Assembly (NCBI GenBank): GCA_002700385.1
Contig: PADC01000011.1
Location: forward strand, 219,190 to 283,189
Length of the DNA: 64,000 nucleotides
Source: Cycloclasticus sp.
GTDB taxonomy: Bacteria; Pseudomonadota; Gammaproteobacteria; Methylococcales; Cycloclasticaceae
Direction: 5' to 3'
Position numbers and translations under genes: made by a program. Shown in pieces: positions 28,655-38,737 of the stretch. The stretch's first letter is position 1; the number at the start of each line of letters is the position of its first letter. The notes beneath the pieces were generated by a model that ran no database searches, was not told where the DNA came from, and saw only the letters and a list, made by a program, of their open reading frames with translations.

Positions 28655-30805
28655 ATGATGCCAACAGCAAACACATTAACCTCATATCCAAAATTTTGGG
28701 CTGAGTGCTATGGTATAGCACCCTTTTTACCGACCACCCGCGAAGAAATGGATGCACTGGGTTGGGACAGTTGTGACATTATTATCGTCACCGGCGATGC
28801 CTATGTAGATCACCCCAGTTTTGGCATGGCCGTCATCGGGCGGCTGTTGGAAAAGCAAGGGTTCCGTGTGGGCATTATTGATCAACCCAACTGGCAAAGT
28901 AGCGATGACTTTTCGAGGCTAGGCAAACCCAATCTTTTTTTCGGCATTGCGGCCGGTAATATGGACTCCATGATTAATCGCTACACAGCGGACAAACGGG
29001 CGCGATCAGACGATGCCTACACACCGGATGACAAAGCCGGTCGACGACCGGATCGCGCCGTCATTGTTTACACTCAACGTTGTAAAGAAACTTTCCCCGA
29101 TGTACCGACTGTTCTTGGTAGCATTGAAGCCAGTTTACGACGAATCGCCCACTACGATTATTGGGACGATGCTGTCAGGCGCTCAATCTTAGTGGATTCT
29201 CAAGCTGATATTTTACTGTATGGCAATGCAGAAAGAGCGATCACTGAATTAGCACATCGCCTATCGCAGAATGAGCCCATCTCGCAGATTAATGATATTC
29301 GTGGCACTACGTTTATACGAAAGTCATTACCCGATGGCTGGACACTAATCGATTCAACCCGTGTTGACCGACCGGGAAAAATTGACCCGCTACAAAACCC
29401 TTACCAAACTGATGAAGAATTAGCCGCAGCAACCGGTGGAAAGTGTCAAATAAGCAATGATAGCGGTGATGGCAGCCAGACCGTTACCCTTAGCTTTTTA
29501 CCTAAACACAGCAAAACCGATCGTGCTAAAACAGTCATTCGCCTGCCCTCTTATAAAAAAGTAAAAAGTGACCCTGTTTTATATGCTCATGCATCACGTG
29601 TTTTACATTTAGAAACCAACCCTGGCAATGCCCGTGCGCTCGTACAAAATAACGACGGCAAAGATGTCTGGCTAAACCCACCCCCCATTCCCCTTAGCAC
29701 CGAAGAAATGGATGCCGTGTTTGGTTTGCCTTATCAACGCGTACCTCACCCGAAATACGAGGGAAAGCGCATCCCAGCTTATGAAATGATACGCTTTTCC
29801 ATTAACATTATGCGCGGTTGCTTTGGTGGCTGTACATTCTGCTCTATTACCGAACATGAAGGGCGCATTATTCAGAACCGTTCTGAGCAATCCATTTTGA
29901 ACGAGATTGAAGACATTCGCGACAAAACACCCGGTTTTACCGGCACAATCTCCGATCTTGGCGGCCCAACTGCCAATATGTACCGCCTTGCATGCAAAGA
30001 CCCGACAATAGAAGCGGCTTGCCGTCGCCCTTCTTGTGTTTACCCGGGTATTTGCGACAACCTCAACACCAACCACGACCCCTTAATTAAGCTGTACAAA
30101 AAAGCGCGTCAAATCAAAGGCGTAAAACGCATTCTCATTGCCTCAGGTTTGCGTTACGATCTTGCCGTAGAATCACCAGAATACGTCGAAGAATTAGTCA
30201 CCCACCACGTCGGCGGCTACCTGAAAATAGCCCCCGAACATACCGAAAAGGGCCCTTTATCTAAAATGATGAAGCCCGGCATCGGCACCTATGACCGTTT
30301 TAAAACCATGTTCGAGAAATTCACCAAAAAAGCCGGTAAAAAACAGTATCTGATTCCCTATTTTATTGCCGCTCACCCCGGAACAGAAGATGAGGATATG
30401 GTAAATCTCGCGTTGTGGTTAAAGAAAAATAAATTTCAAGCCGATCAAGTACAAACCTTTTACCCATCACCGATGGCAACGGCCACCGCGATGTACCATA
30501 CCGGCCGTAACCCACTTAAAGGTGTAAATTACAAAAGCGAAAAAATAAACACCGTAAAAAAAATAGAACAACGCCGTTTACATAAAGCATTACTGCGCTA
30601 TCACGACCCAGAAAACTGGAAAGTTATTAGAGACGTGCTACTAAAAATGGGTAAGAAACAGCTCATCGGTGACGCTCCAAACTGCCTAATCCCTAGCAAA
30701 CCACCAAGTAATAAGCATGGAACTTTGGCCGGTGCTAAAAAGTTTGTTACCAAACACACACCTCAAGGTTACAAACCTGTTGAATACAAGCGAAAAAAAC
30801 GCTAG
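28655..30805 (+). CDS. YgiQ family radical SAM protein
   Basis: The 716 residues contain the N-terminal YgiQ domain (residues ~15-330) and a radical SAM core. The [4Fe-4S]-SAM motif CX3CX2C is Cys389, Cys393, Cys396 (CFGGCTFC). More conserved cysteines follow in [16 protein letters not shown]. The physiological substrate of YgiQ is unknown to me. The start is ATG 28655. Confidence 0.93.
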   Translation: MMPTANTLTSYPKFWAECYGIAPFLPTTREEMDALGWDSCDIIIVTGDAYVDHPSFGMAVIGRLLEKQGFRVGIIDQPNWQSSDDFSRLGKPNLFFGIAAGNMDSMINRYTADKRARSDDAYTPDDKAGRRPDRAVIVYTQRCKETFPDVPTVLGSIEASLRRIAHYDYWDDAVRRSILVDSQADILLYGNAERAITELAHRLSQNEPISQINDIRGTTFIRKSLPDGWTLIDSTRVDRPGKIDPLQNPYQTDEELAAATGGKCQISNDSGDGSQTVTLSFLPKHSKTDRAKTVIRLPSYKKVKSDPVLYAHASRVLHLETNPGNARALVQNNDGKDVWLNPPPIPLSTEEMDAVFGLPYQRVPHPKYEGKRIPAYEMIRFSINIMRGCFGGCTFCSITEHEGRIIQNRSEQSILNEIEDIRDKTPGFTGTISDLGGPTANMYRLACKDPTIEAACRRPSCVYPGICDNLNTNHDPLIKLYKKARQIKGVKRILIASGLRYDLAVESPEYVEELVTHHVGGYLKIAPEHTEKGPLSKMMKPGIGTYDRFKTMFEKFTKKAGKKQYLIPYFIAAHPGTEDEDMVNLALWLKKNKFQADQVQTFYPSPMATATAMYHTGRNPLKGVNYKSEKINTVKKIEQRRLHKALLRYHDPENWKVIRDVLLKMGKKQLIGDAPNCLIPSKPPSNKHGTLAGAKKFVTKHTPQGYKPVEYKRKKR

Positions 30806-30842
30806 CATCGACACCAGCAGCTTATTTAACCGAGCACCCCTT

Positions 30843-32165
30843 ATGAAAAAAAATAAAATTAAGTTATTCCTCATCTTAGCTTTTATTTTTCCGCTCTATT
30901 CACAAGCAAATGAGGACTTTTATGCGCCGGGGTCGTTTGCCGACGAGCTCTTTGGAGATGTTTTAGAGAAGAATGAACTGGCTCTCATTGGCTGGGCAAG
31001 CACAACATTGGTGTTCAATGATGATGGCAGCGATGGCGTCTTACCGAATGGCGGCCTATCTAGCGACGAAGGCTTCCACCTTAACCAGCTTGCACTTATG
31101 TTTTGTAAAGGAGACGGTTGCTTACCTACAACCAAATTCAGCCCAAAACATAACTTATTAAGCCGAATAACGCCCACGCCTGCCCCTAAAAGTGAATCCG
31201 TTGATATCGGTTTTAATATCCTAGCTGTATACGGCACAGACTCCCAATTTCTGCGTGTCAGTGGTTTTGATGATTTTGACTTTGATGACAACCATGATGA
31301 AAAGCTCTCCATCCCACAGTGGTACATAGATGTTTACCTGCCATATTTTGACGGTATGAACATCATGGTTGGTAGCTTTATGTCTGAACTTGCTAGAGAA
31401 ATCGGCTACCCATATGCCCCACCACGTTGGTTTGCAACGGCATCTTACGAGCTTTTATACTCACCTGTAAAACACGTTGGCGCATTGGTTTCGATTAAGC
31501 TGCCCAGCCATAAAGATTTTGGCTTATTAAGTATTGAAGGTGGCATCACCACGGGTTGGAATAATCTGGATAACCGCAACGGTAGCCCTGCCTATTTAGC
31601 TGGTTTACGTTATCGAACACCCAACATGCGTACAGGTATCGACATTGAAATGATCTACGGCAATGGCGCTGATGATTTTGGAAAAGCCCCAGCAAAAGGT
31701 GGGTCACAATTTTTTACCTTAAGTAGTCGCGGTAAAGACCTAGATCGCTTCGCTGGTAACGTGACAGTGATGCATCAATTTACGCCCAAATTAGAAGCTA
31801 TATTCGAATTTTTTTATGGCTCGCAAGAAGGCGGGGACATAAAAGCGGGACCACAATTCATTGTGGAAGATGCTGAATGGTATGGCTCTTTTATCGCCTT
31901 ACGTTACCAACTACAATCTGATTTGCACCTAAATACCCGAGCAGAATGGGTTAAAGATAAACTCGGTGCAAATGCACTTTTCGCAGGTTCCCCTGGTGAA
32001 GTGTACTCATTAACAGCCAACCTTGATTGGCAAATTAACCCCTACCTCAACATTATTCCTGAACTTAAATATGACCAGTATGATGGTAACGGCCTACCGC
32101 TGTTTGCCAACAAAACAGAAAACAACCAACTGCTTGGTTTAGTCAATATAGTTTTTAAATTTTGA
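30843..32165 (+). CDS. Porin-like outer-membrane beta-barrel protein
   Basis: The 440-residue product starts at ATG 30843 with a signal peptide (KIKLFLILAFIFPLYSQA, cut near residue 21). The mature chain has alternating hydrophobic/aromatic strands and ends in LVNIVFKF, a C-terminal aromatic as in barrel proteins. I do not recognise a specific family beyond porin-like. The next gene, a DASS transporter, starts inside its stop codon, so the pair probably moves the same anionic substrate across both membranes. Confidence 0.72.
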   Translation: MKKNKIKLFLILAFIFPLYSQANEDFYAPGSFADELFGDVLEKNELALIGWASTTLVFNDDGSDGVLPNGGLSSDEGFHLNQLALMFCKGDGCLPTTKFSPKHNLLSRITPTPAPKSESVDIGFNILAVYGTDSQFLRVSGFDDFDFDDNHDEKLSIPQWYIDVYLPYFDGMNIMVGSFMSELAREIGYPYAPPRWFATASYELLYSPVKHVGALVSIKLPSHKDFGLLSIEGGITTGWNNLDNRNGSPAYLAGLRYRTPNMRTGIDIEMIYGNGADDFGKAPAKGGSQFFTLSSRGKDLDRFAGNVTVMHQFTPKLEAIFEFFYGSQEGGDIKAGPQFIVEDAEWYGSFIALRYQLQSDLHLNTRAEWVKDKLGANALFAGSPGEVYSLTANLDWQINPYLNIIPELKYDQYDGNGLPLFANKTENNQLLGLVNIVFKF

Positions 32166-33547
32166 ACCCATTGCCTAGTTTAAAACAGCAGTTTTTATTC
32201 ATAGGCCCGTTAATAGCTGGCCTAACTTATTATTGGCTAGACATTAACCTTGCCAGCAACATCGCCATAACGGCTGCGGTTGCTGTGTGGTGTGTTAGTT
32301 GGTGGATTTTTGAGCCCGTTCCAATTCCCGTCACTTCATTACTGCCTATCGCCATCTTTCCATTAGCAGGCGTATTAACTGCTGACCAAGTTGCCGCTGC
32401 TTATGGCAATAAGTTAGTGCTTTTATTATTGGGTGGTTTTTTATTATCCACCGCCATTTCTCATTGTGGGGCACATCGGCGTATAGCACTCACTATGGTG
32501 CATTGGTTTGGTAGTAATAACCCTAAACGATTAGTCATGGGTTTTATGGTGGCATCAGCCATACTCAGCATGTGGATTTCAAATACCGCCACGACCTTAA
32601 TGCTACTACCGGTAGTGCTCGCCATTATTGATAGCTCTGATAACAAAAAACTCGCCTTGCCTTTATTACTGGGCCTTGCTTATGCCGCCAGCATTGGAGG
32701 TATTGGCACGCCTATTGGCACACCGCCAAACTTAATCTTCATGCAAGTGTATGAAGAAAATACTGGCTTACAGGTCAGCTTTACCCAGTGGATGTCTTGG
32801 GCCTTACCGCTGATTTTTTTATTTTTACCCATCGTTTGGCTTTGGCTCACCCGCCACTTACATAACGAAGGCGGCTTTCACTTACCGACCGTTGGCGCAT
32901 GGACGACACACGAACGCCGGGTAATGATTGTATTCGGCTTAACCGCGTTGTTTTGGATTACCCGCCGCGAACCATTCGGTGGTTGGAGTGGTTGGCTAAA
33001 CCTACCACACGCTAACGATGCCTCTGTCGCACTACTTGCTGTTATTGCCCTTTTTATTACCCCTAATGGCAACAAAGAAAAACTACTCAACTGGAAAACC
33101 GCTCAACAAATTCCGTGGGGCATTTTATTATTGTTTAGCGGTGGCATTTGTTTAGCCAAGGCCTTTGTTATTTCAGGTTTAAGTAGTCAATTGGGTGATC
33201 AATTATCCGCCGTAACCGCATTTAGCATTATCGGCATGATGGTCGCTATCGCTCTTTGTGTTACTTTCTTGACCGAGGCCACCAGCAATACCGCTACCAC
33301 TGCCATGCTAATGCCCGTGCTAGTTGCCACTGCCATTAATGCGGAGCTTGACCCCTTGTTACTGATGATTCCAGCAACCTTCAGCGCCAGCTGCGCTTTT
33401 ATGCTACCCGTTGCCACTGCACCCAACACCATCGTATTTAGCAGCGGGCTCGTTCATAGCAAAAAAATGGCAAAAGAAGGATTGGTGTTAAATCTTATCG
33501 GCACCATTTTAATCACCTTTGTCTGTTGGCTAATTTTTGTTATCTAG
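32162..33547 (+). CDS. DASS (SLC13/DIT1) family anion transporter
   Basis: A 461-residue inner-membrane sodium-coupled carrier for dicarboxylates, sulfate or similar anions. Two Ser-Asn-Thr sites mark the family: WISNTATTLMLLPV near 140 and TEATSNTATTAMLMPV near 377. About eleven hydrophobic segments are visible. The only reasonable start is TTG 32162, overlapping the porin-like gene's TGA as TTGA, which implies coupled translation. The substrate cannot be read from sequence. Confidence 0.88.
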   Translation: MNPLPSLKQQFLFIGPLIAGLTYYWLDINLASNIAITAAVAVWCVSWWIFEPVPIPVTSLLPIAIFPLAGVLTADQVAAAYGNKLVLLLLGGFLLSTAISHCGAHRRIALTMVHWFGSNNPKRLVMGFMVASAILSMWISNTATTLMLLPVVLAIIDSSDNKKLALPLLLGLAYAASIGGIGTPIGTPPNLIFMQVYEENTGLQVSFTQWMSWALPLIFLFLPIVWLWLTRHLHNEGGFHLPTVGAWTTHERRVMIVFGLTALFWITRREPFGGWSGWLNLPHANDASVALLAVIALFITPNGNKEKLLNWKTAQQIPWGILLLFSGGICLAKAFVISGLSSQLGDQLSAVTAFSIIGMMVAIALCVTFLTEATSNTATTAMLMPVLVATAINAELDPLLLMIPATFSASCAFMLPVATAPNTIVFSSGLVHSKKMAKEGLVLNLIGTILITFVCWLIFVI

Positions 33548-33619
33548 CACCTTCCCTTAAAACATTCGCGCTTCCATTTCAGGCCACTAAAGCTCGTGCT
33601 ATAGAGGCTACAACGTTTC

Positions 33620-33642
33620 TATCGGGTGACTGTCACCCGATA
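33620..33642. repeat. Perfect inverted repeat after the DASS gene
   Basis: TATCGGGTGA-CTG-TCACCCGATA, a 10-bp stem with a 3-nt loop. No T-run follows on either strand, so it may be a rho-assisted end, a processing signal or an operator. Confidence 0.6.
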
Positions 33643-33702
33643 AACCACTGACTCATTGCATCGCACGGTTTTATCCTCAATAATAGAAGCCAATAAAAAA
33701 AC

Positions 33703-33725
33703 GCTTATCCTATCTCGGTATAAGC
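33703..33725. repeat. Inverted repeat upstream of the DUF4212-symporter operon
   Basis: GCTTAT (33703-33708) and ATAAGC (33720-33725) around an 11-nt loop, 53 bp before the DUF4212 ATG. On the minus strand it is followed by a T7 run, so it might also act as a minus-strand terminator. Confidence 0.4.
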
Positions 33726-33777
33726 ACACGTAAACTCACATAAGAACGTGATAAAGATTGCAACCTGGAGGGGCTCC

Positions 33778-34029
33778 ATGTCGGCCAATACTGACCATTA
33801 CTGGGCGGATAATATTCGTCTTATCCTGAAACTTTTATTCATTTGGTTTCTCGTTTCCTTTGTTTTCGGCATTATCTTAGTCGAACCGCTTAATGCCATT
33901 GAATTTGCTGGCTTTAAGCTGGGTTTCTGGTTTGCTCAACAAGGCTCTATTATTTCATTCGTTCTACTGATTTTTTATTACATAAAAAAAATGAGCGAGA
34001 TTGACGCCAAACACGGCGTGGACGATTAA
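33778..34029 (+). CDS. DUF4212 sodium:solute symporter small subunit
   Basis: An 83-residue protein with two membrane helices (LLFIWFLVSFVFGIILV; SIISFVLLIFYYI) ending in a charged tail. This family is the small partner of the VC_2705-type symporter encoded next. I chose ATG 33778, with GGAGG at 33767-33771; an earlier ATG at 33748 lacks such a site. Confidence 0.9.
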   Translation: MSANTDHYWADNIRLILKLLFIWFLVSFVFGIILVEPLNAIEFAGFKLGFWFAQQGSIISFVLLIFYYIKKMSEIDAKHGVDD

Positions 34030-34030
34030 C

Positions 34031-35860
34031 ATGGAATTACAAACTTTAACGTATTTGGTGGTCGGTGCTACGTTTGCACTGTATATCGGCATTGCAGTTT
34101 GGGCAAAGGCCAAAACAACAGGTGACTTTTATATTGCGGGTAAAGGCGTACACCCAATTGTTAACGGTATGGCAACCGGTGCAGATTGGATGTCAGCTGC
34201 CTCGTTTATTTCACTTGCAGGTCTCATTTCTTATTTAGGTTACGAAGCCGGCATGTACTTAATGGGCTGGACAGGCGGCTACGTATTGCTCGCCATGTTG
34301 CTGGCTCCGTATTTACGTAAATTTGGTAAATTTACCGTGCCGGAGTTTATCAGCGACCGTTATTACTCACGCGCTGCCCGTGTTATTGCGGTCATTTGCT
34401 TGATTTTCATTTCCTTTACCTATGTGGCCGGCCAAATGCGTGGTGTTGGCATTGTTTTTTCACGCTTTTTAGAATTGCCCATCGATCAAGGTCTTTACCT
34501 CGGTATGGGCATTGTCTTTATCTATTCCGTTATCGGTGGCATGAAAGGCATCACCTACACGCAAGTGGCTCAATATATTGTGTTGATGTTCGCCTATTCT
34601 GTACCCGCTATTTTTATGGCCATACAATTCACGGGTCACCCTGTTCCGCAAATTGCATTCGGCAGTGAAATGTCGGATGGCAGTGGCTTTTTATTAAATG
34701 CCTTAGACAACACCCTGATTGAGTTAGGGTTCAGTTCTTACACCGAGCCGTTTAACGACAAGTCAATGATTGACATGATGGCCATCACCCTCGCCCTGAT
34801 GGTGGGCACCGCCGGTTTACCTCACGTCATCGTGCGCTTTTTTACCGTACCTAAAGTGTCCGATGCCCGTAAATCGGCAGGCTGGGCACTTATATTTATC
34901 GCCTTGCTATACACCACCGCACCGGTTGTCGGTTCGCTCAGCCGTTTAAATATTATTAATAGCATCAATGGCCCTGAAAACACCGGCACGTTGTATACAG
35001 AGATGCCAAGCTGGTTTCAAACCTGGGAAAAATCCGGCTTATTGGGTTGGTTTGACCACAATGGTGATGGTAAATTGCAATATGCAGCAGGTAAGGCCTT
35101 TGCCGGTAAAGGGAAGCCCGTTTTTGATGGTGAAACACGCGGCGAGCACGGCCAGCGCATCACAACAAACCCATCCGATGGTGAGGTCATAAACGGTGCT
35201 CCATTTGCCAATGAAATTTATATCGACCGAGACATCATGGTGCTTGCTAATCCAGAAATTGCACAGTTACCTAATTGGGTCATCGCCTTAATTGCAGCCG
35301 GTGGTGTTGCCGCTGCCTTATCAACAGCAGCGGGTCTACTGTTGGTTATTTCCGCCAGTATTTCTCACGATTTATTGAAAAGTACTTTCATGCATAAAAT
35401 CAGCGAGAAAAATGAGTTACGCGCCAGCAGAATCACCTCCGCATTTGCTATTTTAGTCGCTGGGTACTTAGGCTTACACCCGCCAGCCTTTGTCGCTCAA
35501 GTGGTTGCTTTTGCCTTTGGCTTAGCCGCATCATCCTTGTTCCCTGTATTAATTATGGGCATTTTCAGTAAACGCATGAATAAATACGGTGCTATCTGTG
35601 GCATGCTCACCGGGCTTGTGTTCACCATGAGTTATATTATTTATTTTAAAGGTATATTTATTGAACCGATGGCAGTTAATAGCGCCGAAAACTGGTTATT
35701 TGGTATTTCTCCCGAAGGCATTGGTGCCATTGGAATGTGCCTGAACTTTTTGGTCGCTTTCACTGTTTCAAGCCTAACACCGCCACCACCGCACAGTGTA
35801 CAAAACATGGTTGAACGCATTCGCCTACCCAATGCTGCGGCGGCAGCTCATGACCACTAA
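34031..35860 (+). CDS. Sodium:solute symporter, VC_2705 subfamily (ActP-like)
   Basis: An SSS-family carrier of 609 residues with about thirteen membrane segments. Family landmarks are [17 protein letters not shown] near residue 50, [19 protein letters not shown] near 74, and [15 protein letters not shown] near 257. Relatives take up acetate or other short monocarboxylates. A soluble-looking insert near 315-395 is typical of this subfamily. It starts 1 bp after the DUF4212 gene. The start ATG 34031 is preferred over an in-frame upstream codon inside the small subunit gene. Confidence 0.92.
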   Translation: MELQTLTYLVVGATFALYIGIAVWAKAKTTGDFYIAGKGVHPIVNGMATGADWMSAASFISLAGLISYLGYEAGMYLMGWTGGYVLLAMLLAPYLRKFGKFTVPEFISDRYYSRAARVIAVICLIFISFTYVAGQMRGVGIVFSRFLELPIDQGLYLGMGIVFIYSVIGGMKGITYTQVAQYIVLMFAYSVPAIFMAIQFTGHPVPQIAFGSEMSDGSGFLLNALDNTLIELGFSSYTEPFNDKSMIDMMAITLALMVGTAGLPHVIVRFFTVPKVSDARKSAGWALIFIALLYTTAPVVGSLSRLNIINSINGPENTGTLYTEMPSWFQTWEKSGLLGWFDHNGDGKLQYAAGKAFAGKGKPVFDGETRGEHGQRITTNPSDGEVINGAPFANEIYIDRDIMVLANPEIAQLPNWVIALIAAGGVAAALSTAAGLLLVISASISHDLLKSTFMHKISEKNELRASRITSAFAILVAGYLGLHPPAFVAQVVAFAFGLAASSLFPVLIMGIFSKRMNKYGAICGMLTGLVFTMSYIIYFKGIFIEPMAVNSAENWLFGISPEGIGAIGMCLNFLVAFTVSSLTPPPPHSVQNMVERIRLPNAAAAAHDH

Positions 35861-35874
35861 GAAGCCGCTGCTCA

Positions 35875-36333
35875 ATGCTTAATACCATTTGGGTAGATGC
35901 TGACGCCTGCCCCGTCGCCATTAAGGAGATATTATTTCGCGCCGCTGAACGCACGGGTACTCAAACAACCTTGGTGGCTAACCAAATGGTGCGAGTGCCA
36001 CCGTCAAAATTTATCTCATTTTTACGCGTCAACCAGGGCTTTGATGAGGCAGACAACGAAATTGTTAAACGCATGCAAACCGGCGACCTGGTTATTACTG
36101 GCGACATTCCTTTAGCCGCCGATGTGATCGAGCAAGGTGGCACAGCTTTAAATCCACGCGGCGAACTGTACACCAAAGAAAATATTAAAGACCGCCTCAA
36201 TATGCGCGACTTTATGGAAACCATGCGTTCCAGTGGTTTAGAGGTCGGCGGCGGTCCACCACCACTCAATAAGACCGACCGCCAAACCTTTGCCAATCAA
36301 CTCGACAAGCTGCTAACGAAGGCGGGCCGTTGA
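35875..36333 (+). CDS. YaiI/YqxD family protein (DUF188)
   Basis: A 152-residue protein with the N-terminal [16 protein letters not shown], a PIN-like acidic core ([15 protein letters not shown] near residue 75) and the C-terminal [20 protein letters not shown]. The fold suggests nuclease activity, but the function is not established. 14 bp after the symporter. Confidence 0.9.
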   Translation: MLNTIWVDADACPVAIKEILFRAAERTGTQTTLVANQMVRVPPSKFISFLRVNQGFDEADNEIVKRMQTGDLVITGDIPLAADVIEQGGTALNPRGELYTKENIKDRLNMRDFMETMRSSGLEVGGGPPPLNKTDRQTFANQLDKLLTKAGR

Positions 36334-36336
36334 CTG

Positions 36337-36342
36337 TATAAT
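36337..36342 (+). promoter_or_regulatory. TATAAT -10 box of efpL
   Basis: A perfect TATAAT lies 28 bp upstream of the efpL ATG, overlapping the end region of yaiI. No strong -35. Confidence 0.4.
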
Positions 36343-36370
36343 CGCGGCTATTCAATTCGAGAAAGCCCTC

Positions 36371-36937
36371 ATGCCAAAAGCCAATGAATTAAAGTGCGGA
36401 ATGATTGTCGAGGTAAATGACGAACCTTATTCAGTTAAAAGTATCGATGTACGTAACCCCTCTTCACGTGGAGCTGCTACGCTCTACAAAGTGCGTTTTA
36501 ACCATTTAAAAACCAAGCAGAAACGTGATGAAACCTTAAAAGGTGACGACTTTTTAAAAGACGTCGATTGCGAACGCGTCAAACTGCAATATTCCTATCA
36601 AGATGGCGACACCTATACCTTCATGAACCTTGACAGCTACGACCAGTACACGGTTGATAGCGACGACATTGCCGAACAAATCAAGTTTCTCACAGAAGGG
36701 CTGGACAGCATTGTTGGCATTTTATTAGACGGCCTTTTAGTGGCGATTGAATTACCAAGCAGCGTTAGTCTGCAAATTATTGATACCGCGCCGGGGTTAA
36801 AAAGTGCCTCTGCCACCTCTCGAACAAAACCCGCTGTTCTCACCACCGGCCTGGAAATACAAGTACCCGAATATATCGACAATAACGACGTCATTAAAAT
36901 CAACACATCCACAGGCAAATTTCTTTCGCGAGCTTAA
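36371..36937 (+). CDS. efpL: Elongation factor P-like protein EfpL (YeiP)
   Basis: A 188-residue EF-P paralogue with three beta-barrel domains that relieves ribosome stalling at proline-rich sequences. The loop tip is SSRGAATLY with Arg33, matching YeiP (TARGAATLY) rather than EF-P, which has a modified lysine. The C-terminal signature ETAPG-like block reads DTAPGLKSASATSRTKPAVL. It leads a unit with the hopJ-family gene and dbpA. Confidence 0.94.
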   Translation: MPKANELKCGMIVEVNDEPYSVKSIDVRNPSSRGAATLYKVRFNHLKTKQKRDETLKGDDFLKDVDCERVKLQYSYQDGDTYTFMNLDSYDQYTVDSDDIAEQIKFLTEGLDSIVGILLDGLLVAIELPSSVSLQIIDTAPGLKSASATSRTKPAVLTTGLEIQVPEYIDNNDVIKINTSTGKFLSRA

Positions 36938-36939
36938 TT

Positions 36940-37278
36940 ATGAAAAATTCTATAGAACAACTGCGCCAAGCGTTGGCCACACTTCAATTCAACGAAACCA
37001 TGGAGATCGTTGAGGCGTTATACGACTTTACACCCACCGGCTTTACCAATGGCGACACGCGCAATGAAGCGGGTGAGAACAATGGTTCGTGCAAATTGTT
37101 TGCCTTTGCCAAAATACATGACTTTACCGAGGCGCAAACATTGGCGTTGTTCGGTGAGCATTACCGCAATGTGCTAGCAACACCCGATGGCGATGACCAC
37201 CAAAACATTCGCAATTTTATGAAAACAGGCTGGGCTGGCATTACGTTTGACGGCATTGCATTAGTAGAAAAGACATAA
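36940..37278 (+). CDS. HopJ type III effector-family protein
   Basis: A 112-residue cytosolic protein of the HopJ family, with YDFTPTGFTNGD, NEAGENNGSCKLFAFAKI and FGEHYRNVLATPDG blocks. Despite the name, members are widespread in non-pathogens, and no secretion system is nearby. The function is unknown. It starts 2 bp after efpL and ends 5 bp before dbpA. Confidence 0.9.
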   Translation: MKNSIEQLRQALATLQFNETMEIVEALYDFTPTGFTNGDTRNEAGENNGSCKLFAFAKIHDFTEAQTLALFGEHYRNVLATPDGDDHQNIRNFMKTGWAGITFDGIALVEKT

Positions 37279-37283
37279 ACACT

Positions 37284-38666
37284 GTGGCAACTTTAGATTT
37301 TTCAACACTTTCCATATCGCCAGCGCAACTTAAAAACTTAGCGACGCTTGGCTATAAACAAATGACGGCAGTGCAAGCACAAAGCTTGCCGCACATTTTA
37401 AAAGGTAAAGACATTATCGCTAAAGCCAAAACCGGCAGCGGTAAAACGGCGGCGTTTGGTATTGGGCTGTTGGATAAAATTAACCCACGATTTTTTGGTA
37501 CGCAGGCACTCATTATTTGCCCTACACGCGAACTAGCCGACCAAGTGGGTAAAGAAATTCGTCGTTTAGCGCGTAACGTGCCCAATATTAAATTGGTCTT
37601 ATTGTGCGGCGGCAAACCGTTTGGCCCACAAGTTGGCTCGCTGGAACACGGCGCACATATTGTTGTGGGTACGCCGGGGCGGTTGCAAGATCACCTAAAA
37701 AAACGCACGTTAAAAATTGATCAGCTAACAACGTTGGTGTTAGATGAAGCTGATCGCATGCTGGACATGGGCTTTTCAGACGTGATGGACGAGATTATTG
37801 GCTACACGCCTACGTCGCGCCAAACGCTGCTATTTTCTGCCACCTACCCCGATAACATTAAAACAATGAGTCGCAACATACAGCGCGACCCGATTAGCAT
37901 TACGGTTGAAGCGGAACACCAGCACAACGTAATTGAGCAATTGTTCTACCAAGTGAAAAGGCACGAACGCAACAACACCTTGCTTGCTTTGTTCCAGCAC
38001 TATCGCCCTGCCAGCACGGTGGTTTTTTGCCATACAAAAGCGCAATGCAATGACGTTGCACAACTGCTTCAAGACAACAACATTGAAGCGTTGGCCATAC
38101 ACGGCGATTTAGACCAGCGCGAACGTGACCAAGTGCTGGTGCGTTTTTCAAATAATAGCTGCTCTGTATTGGTTGCCACCGACGTTGCTGCACGGGGCTT
38201 GGACATTAAATCCCTAGCGATGGTGATTAATTATGAATTACCGCGCGACCCTGAAATTTTTATTCACCGTATTGGCCGAACAGGTCGCGCAGGCGAAACC
38301 GGTTTGGCGATGAGTATATTCACTGAAAACGAACAACGCCGCATTAACAGCATTGAAGAGCTGCAAAACAAGCCTTGCCGTATTGATAGCCCATTGTCAT
38401 TAGACCGAGATTCAACATACAAGCTTTACCCGCCCATGGTGACCATTCAAATTGATGGGGGGCGAAAAGATAAAATACGCCCTGGCGATATACTCGGCGC
38501 CTTAACAGGGGCTGCCGGTCTGAAAGGCTCGCAAATTGGCAAAATTGATATTTTTGATCGTTCTAGTTATGTAGCGCTTGAACACTCAGCCGTTCGACAA
38601 GCATTAAACTACTTAGCCAATGGCAAAATTAAGGGGCGGCCCGCTAAGGCCAGAAAATTAAGGTAG
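37284..38666 (+). CDS. dbpA: ATP-dependent RNA helicase DbpA
   Basis: A DEAD-box helicase for 50S assembly, activated by 23S rRNA helix 92. The 460 residues show motif I AKTGSGKTAAF, motif II LDEADRMLDMGF, motif III SAT, motif VI HRIGRTGRAG, and the C-terminal RNA-binding domain (IDGGRKDKIRPGDILGAL...IGKIDIFDRSSYVAL). The start is GTG 37284. Convergent with olsF. Confidence 0.95.
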   Translation: MATLDFSTLSISPAQLKNLATLGYKQMTAVQAQSLPHILKGKDIIAKAKTGSGKTAAFGIGLLDKINPRFFGTQALIICPTRELADQVGKEIRRLARNVPNIKLVLLCGGKPFGPQVGSLEHGAHIVVGTPGRLQDHLKKRTLKIDQLTTLVLDEADRMLDMGFSDVMDEIIGYTPTSRQTLLFSATYPDNIKTMSRNIQRDPISITVEAEHQHNVIEQLFYQVKRHERNNTLLALFQHYRPASTVVFCHTKAQCNDVAQLLQDNNIEALAIHGDLDQRERDQVLVRFSNNSCSVLVATDVAARGLDIKSLAMVINYELPRDPEIFIHRIGRTGRAGETGLAMSIFTENEQRRINSIEELQNKPCRIDSPLSLDRDSTYKLYPPMVTIQIDGGRKDKIRPGDILGALTGAAGLKGSQIGKIDIFDRSSYVALEHSAVRQALNYLANGKIKGRPAKARKLR

Positions 38667-38737
38667 CATCTAAAAACCGGTAAGAGTATTGGATAAAAGC
38701 GCACATCCTTGTGCCCTCAGGCTCCTTTGGCTAAAAG

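Noticed and set aside
36940..37278. A type III secreted effector, from the HopJ family name.
   Set aside because: No secretion system or chaperone is nearby and the family is widespread in free-living bacteria; the name is historical.
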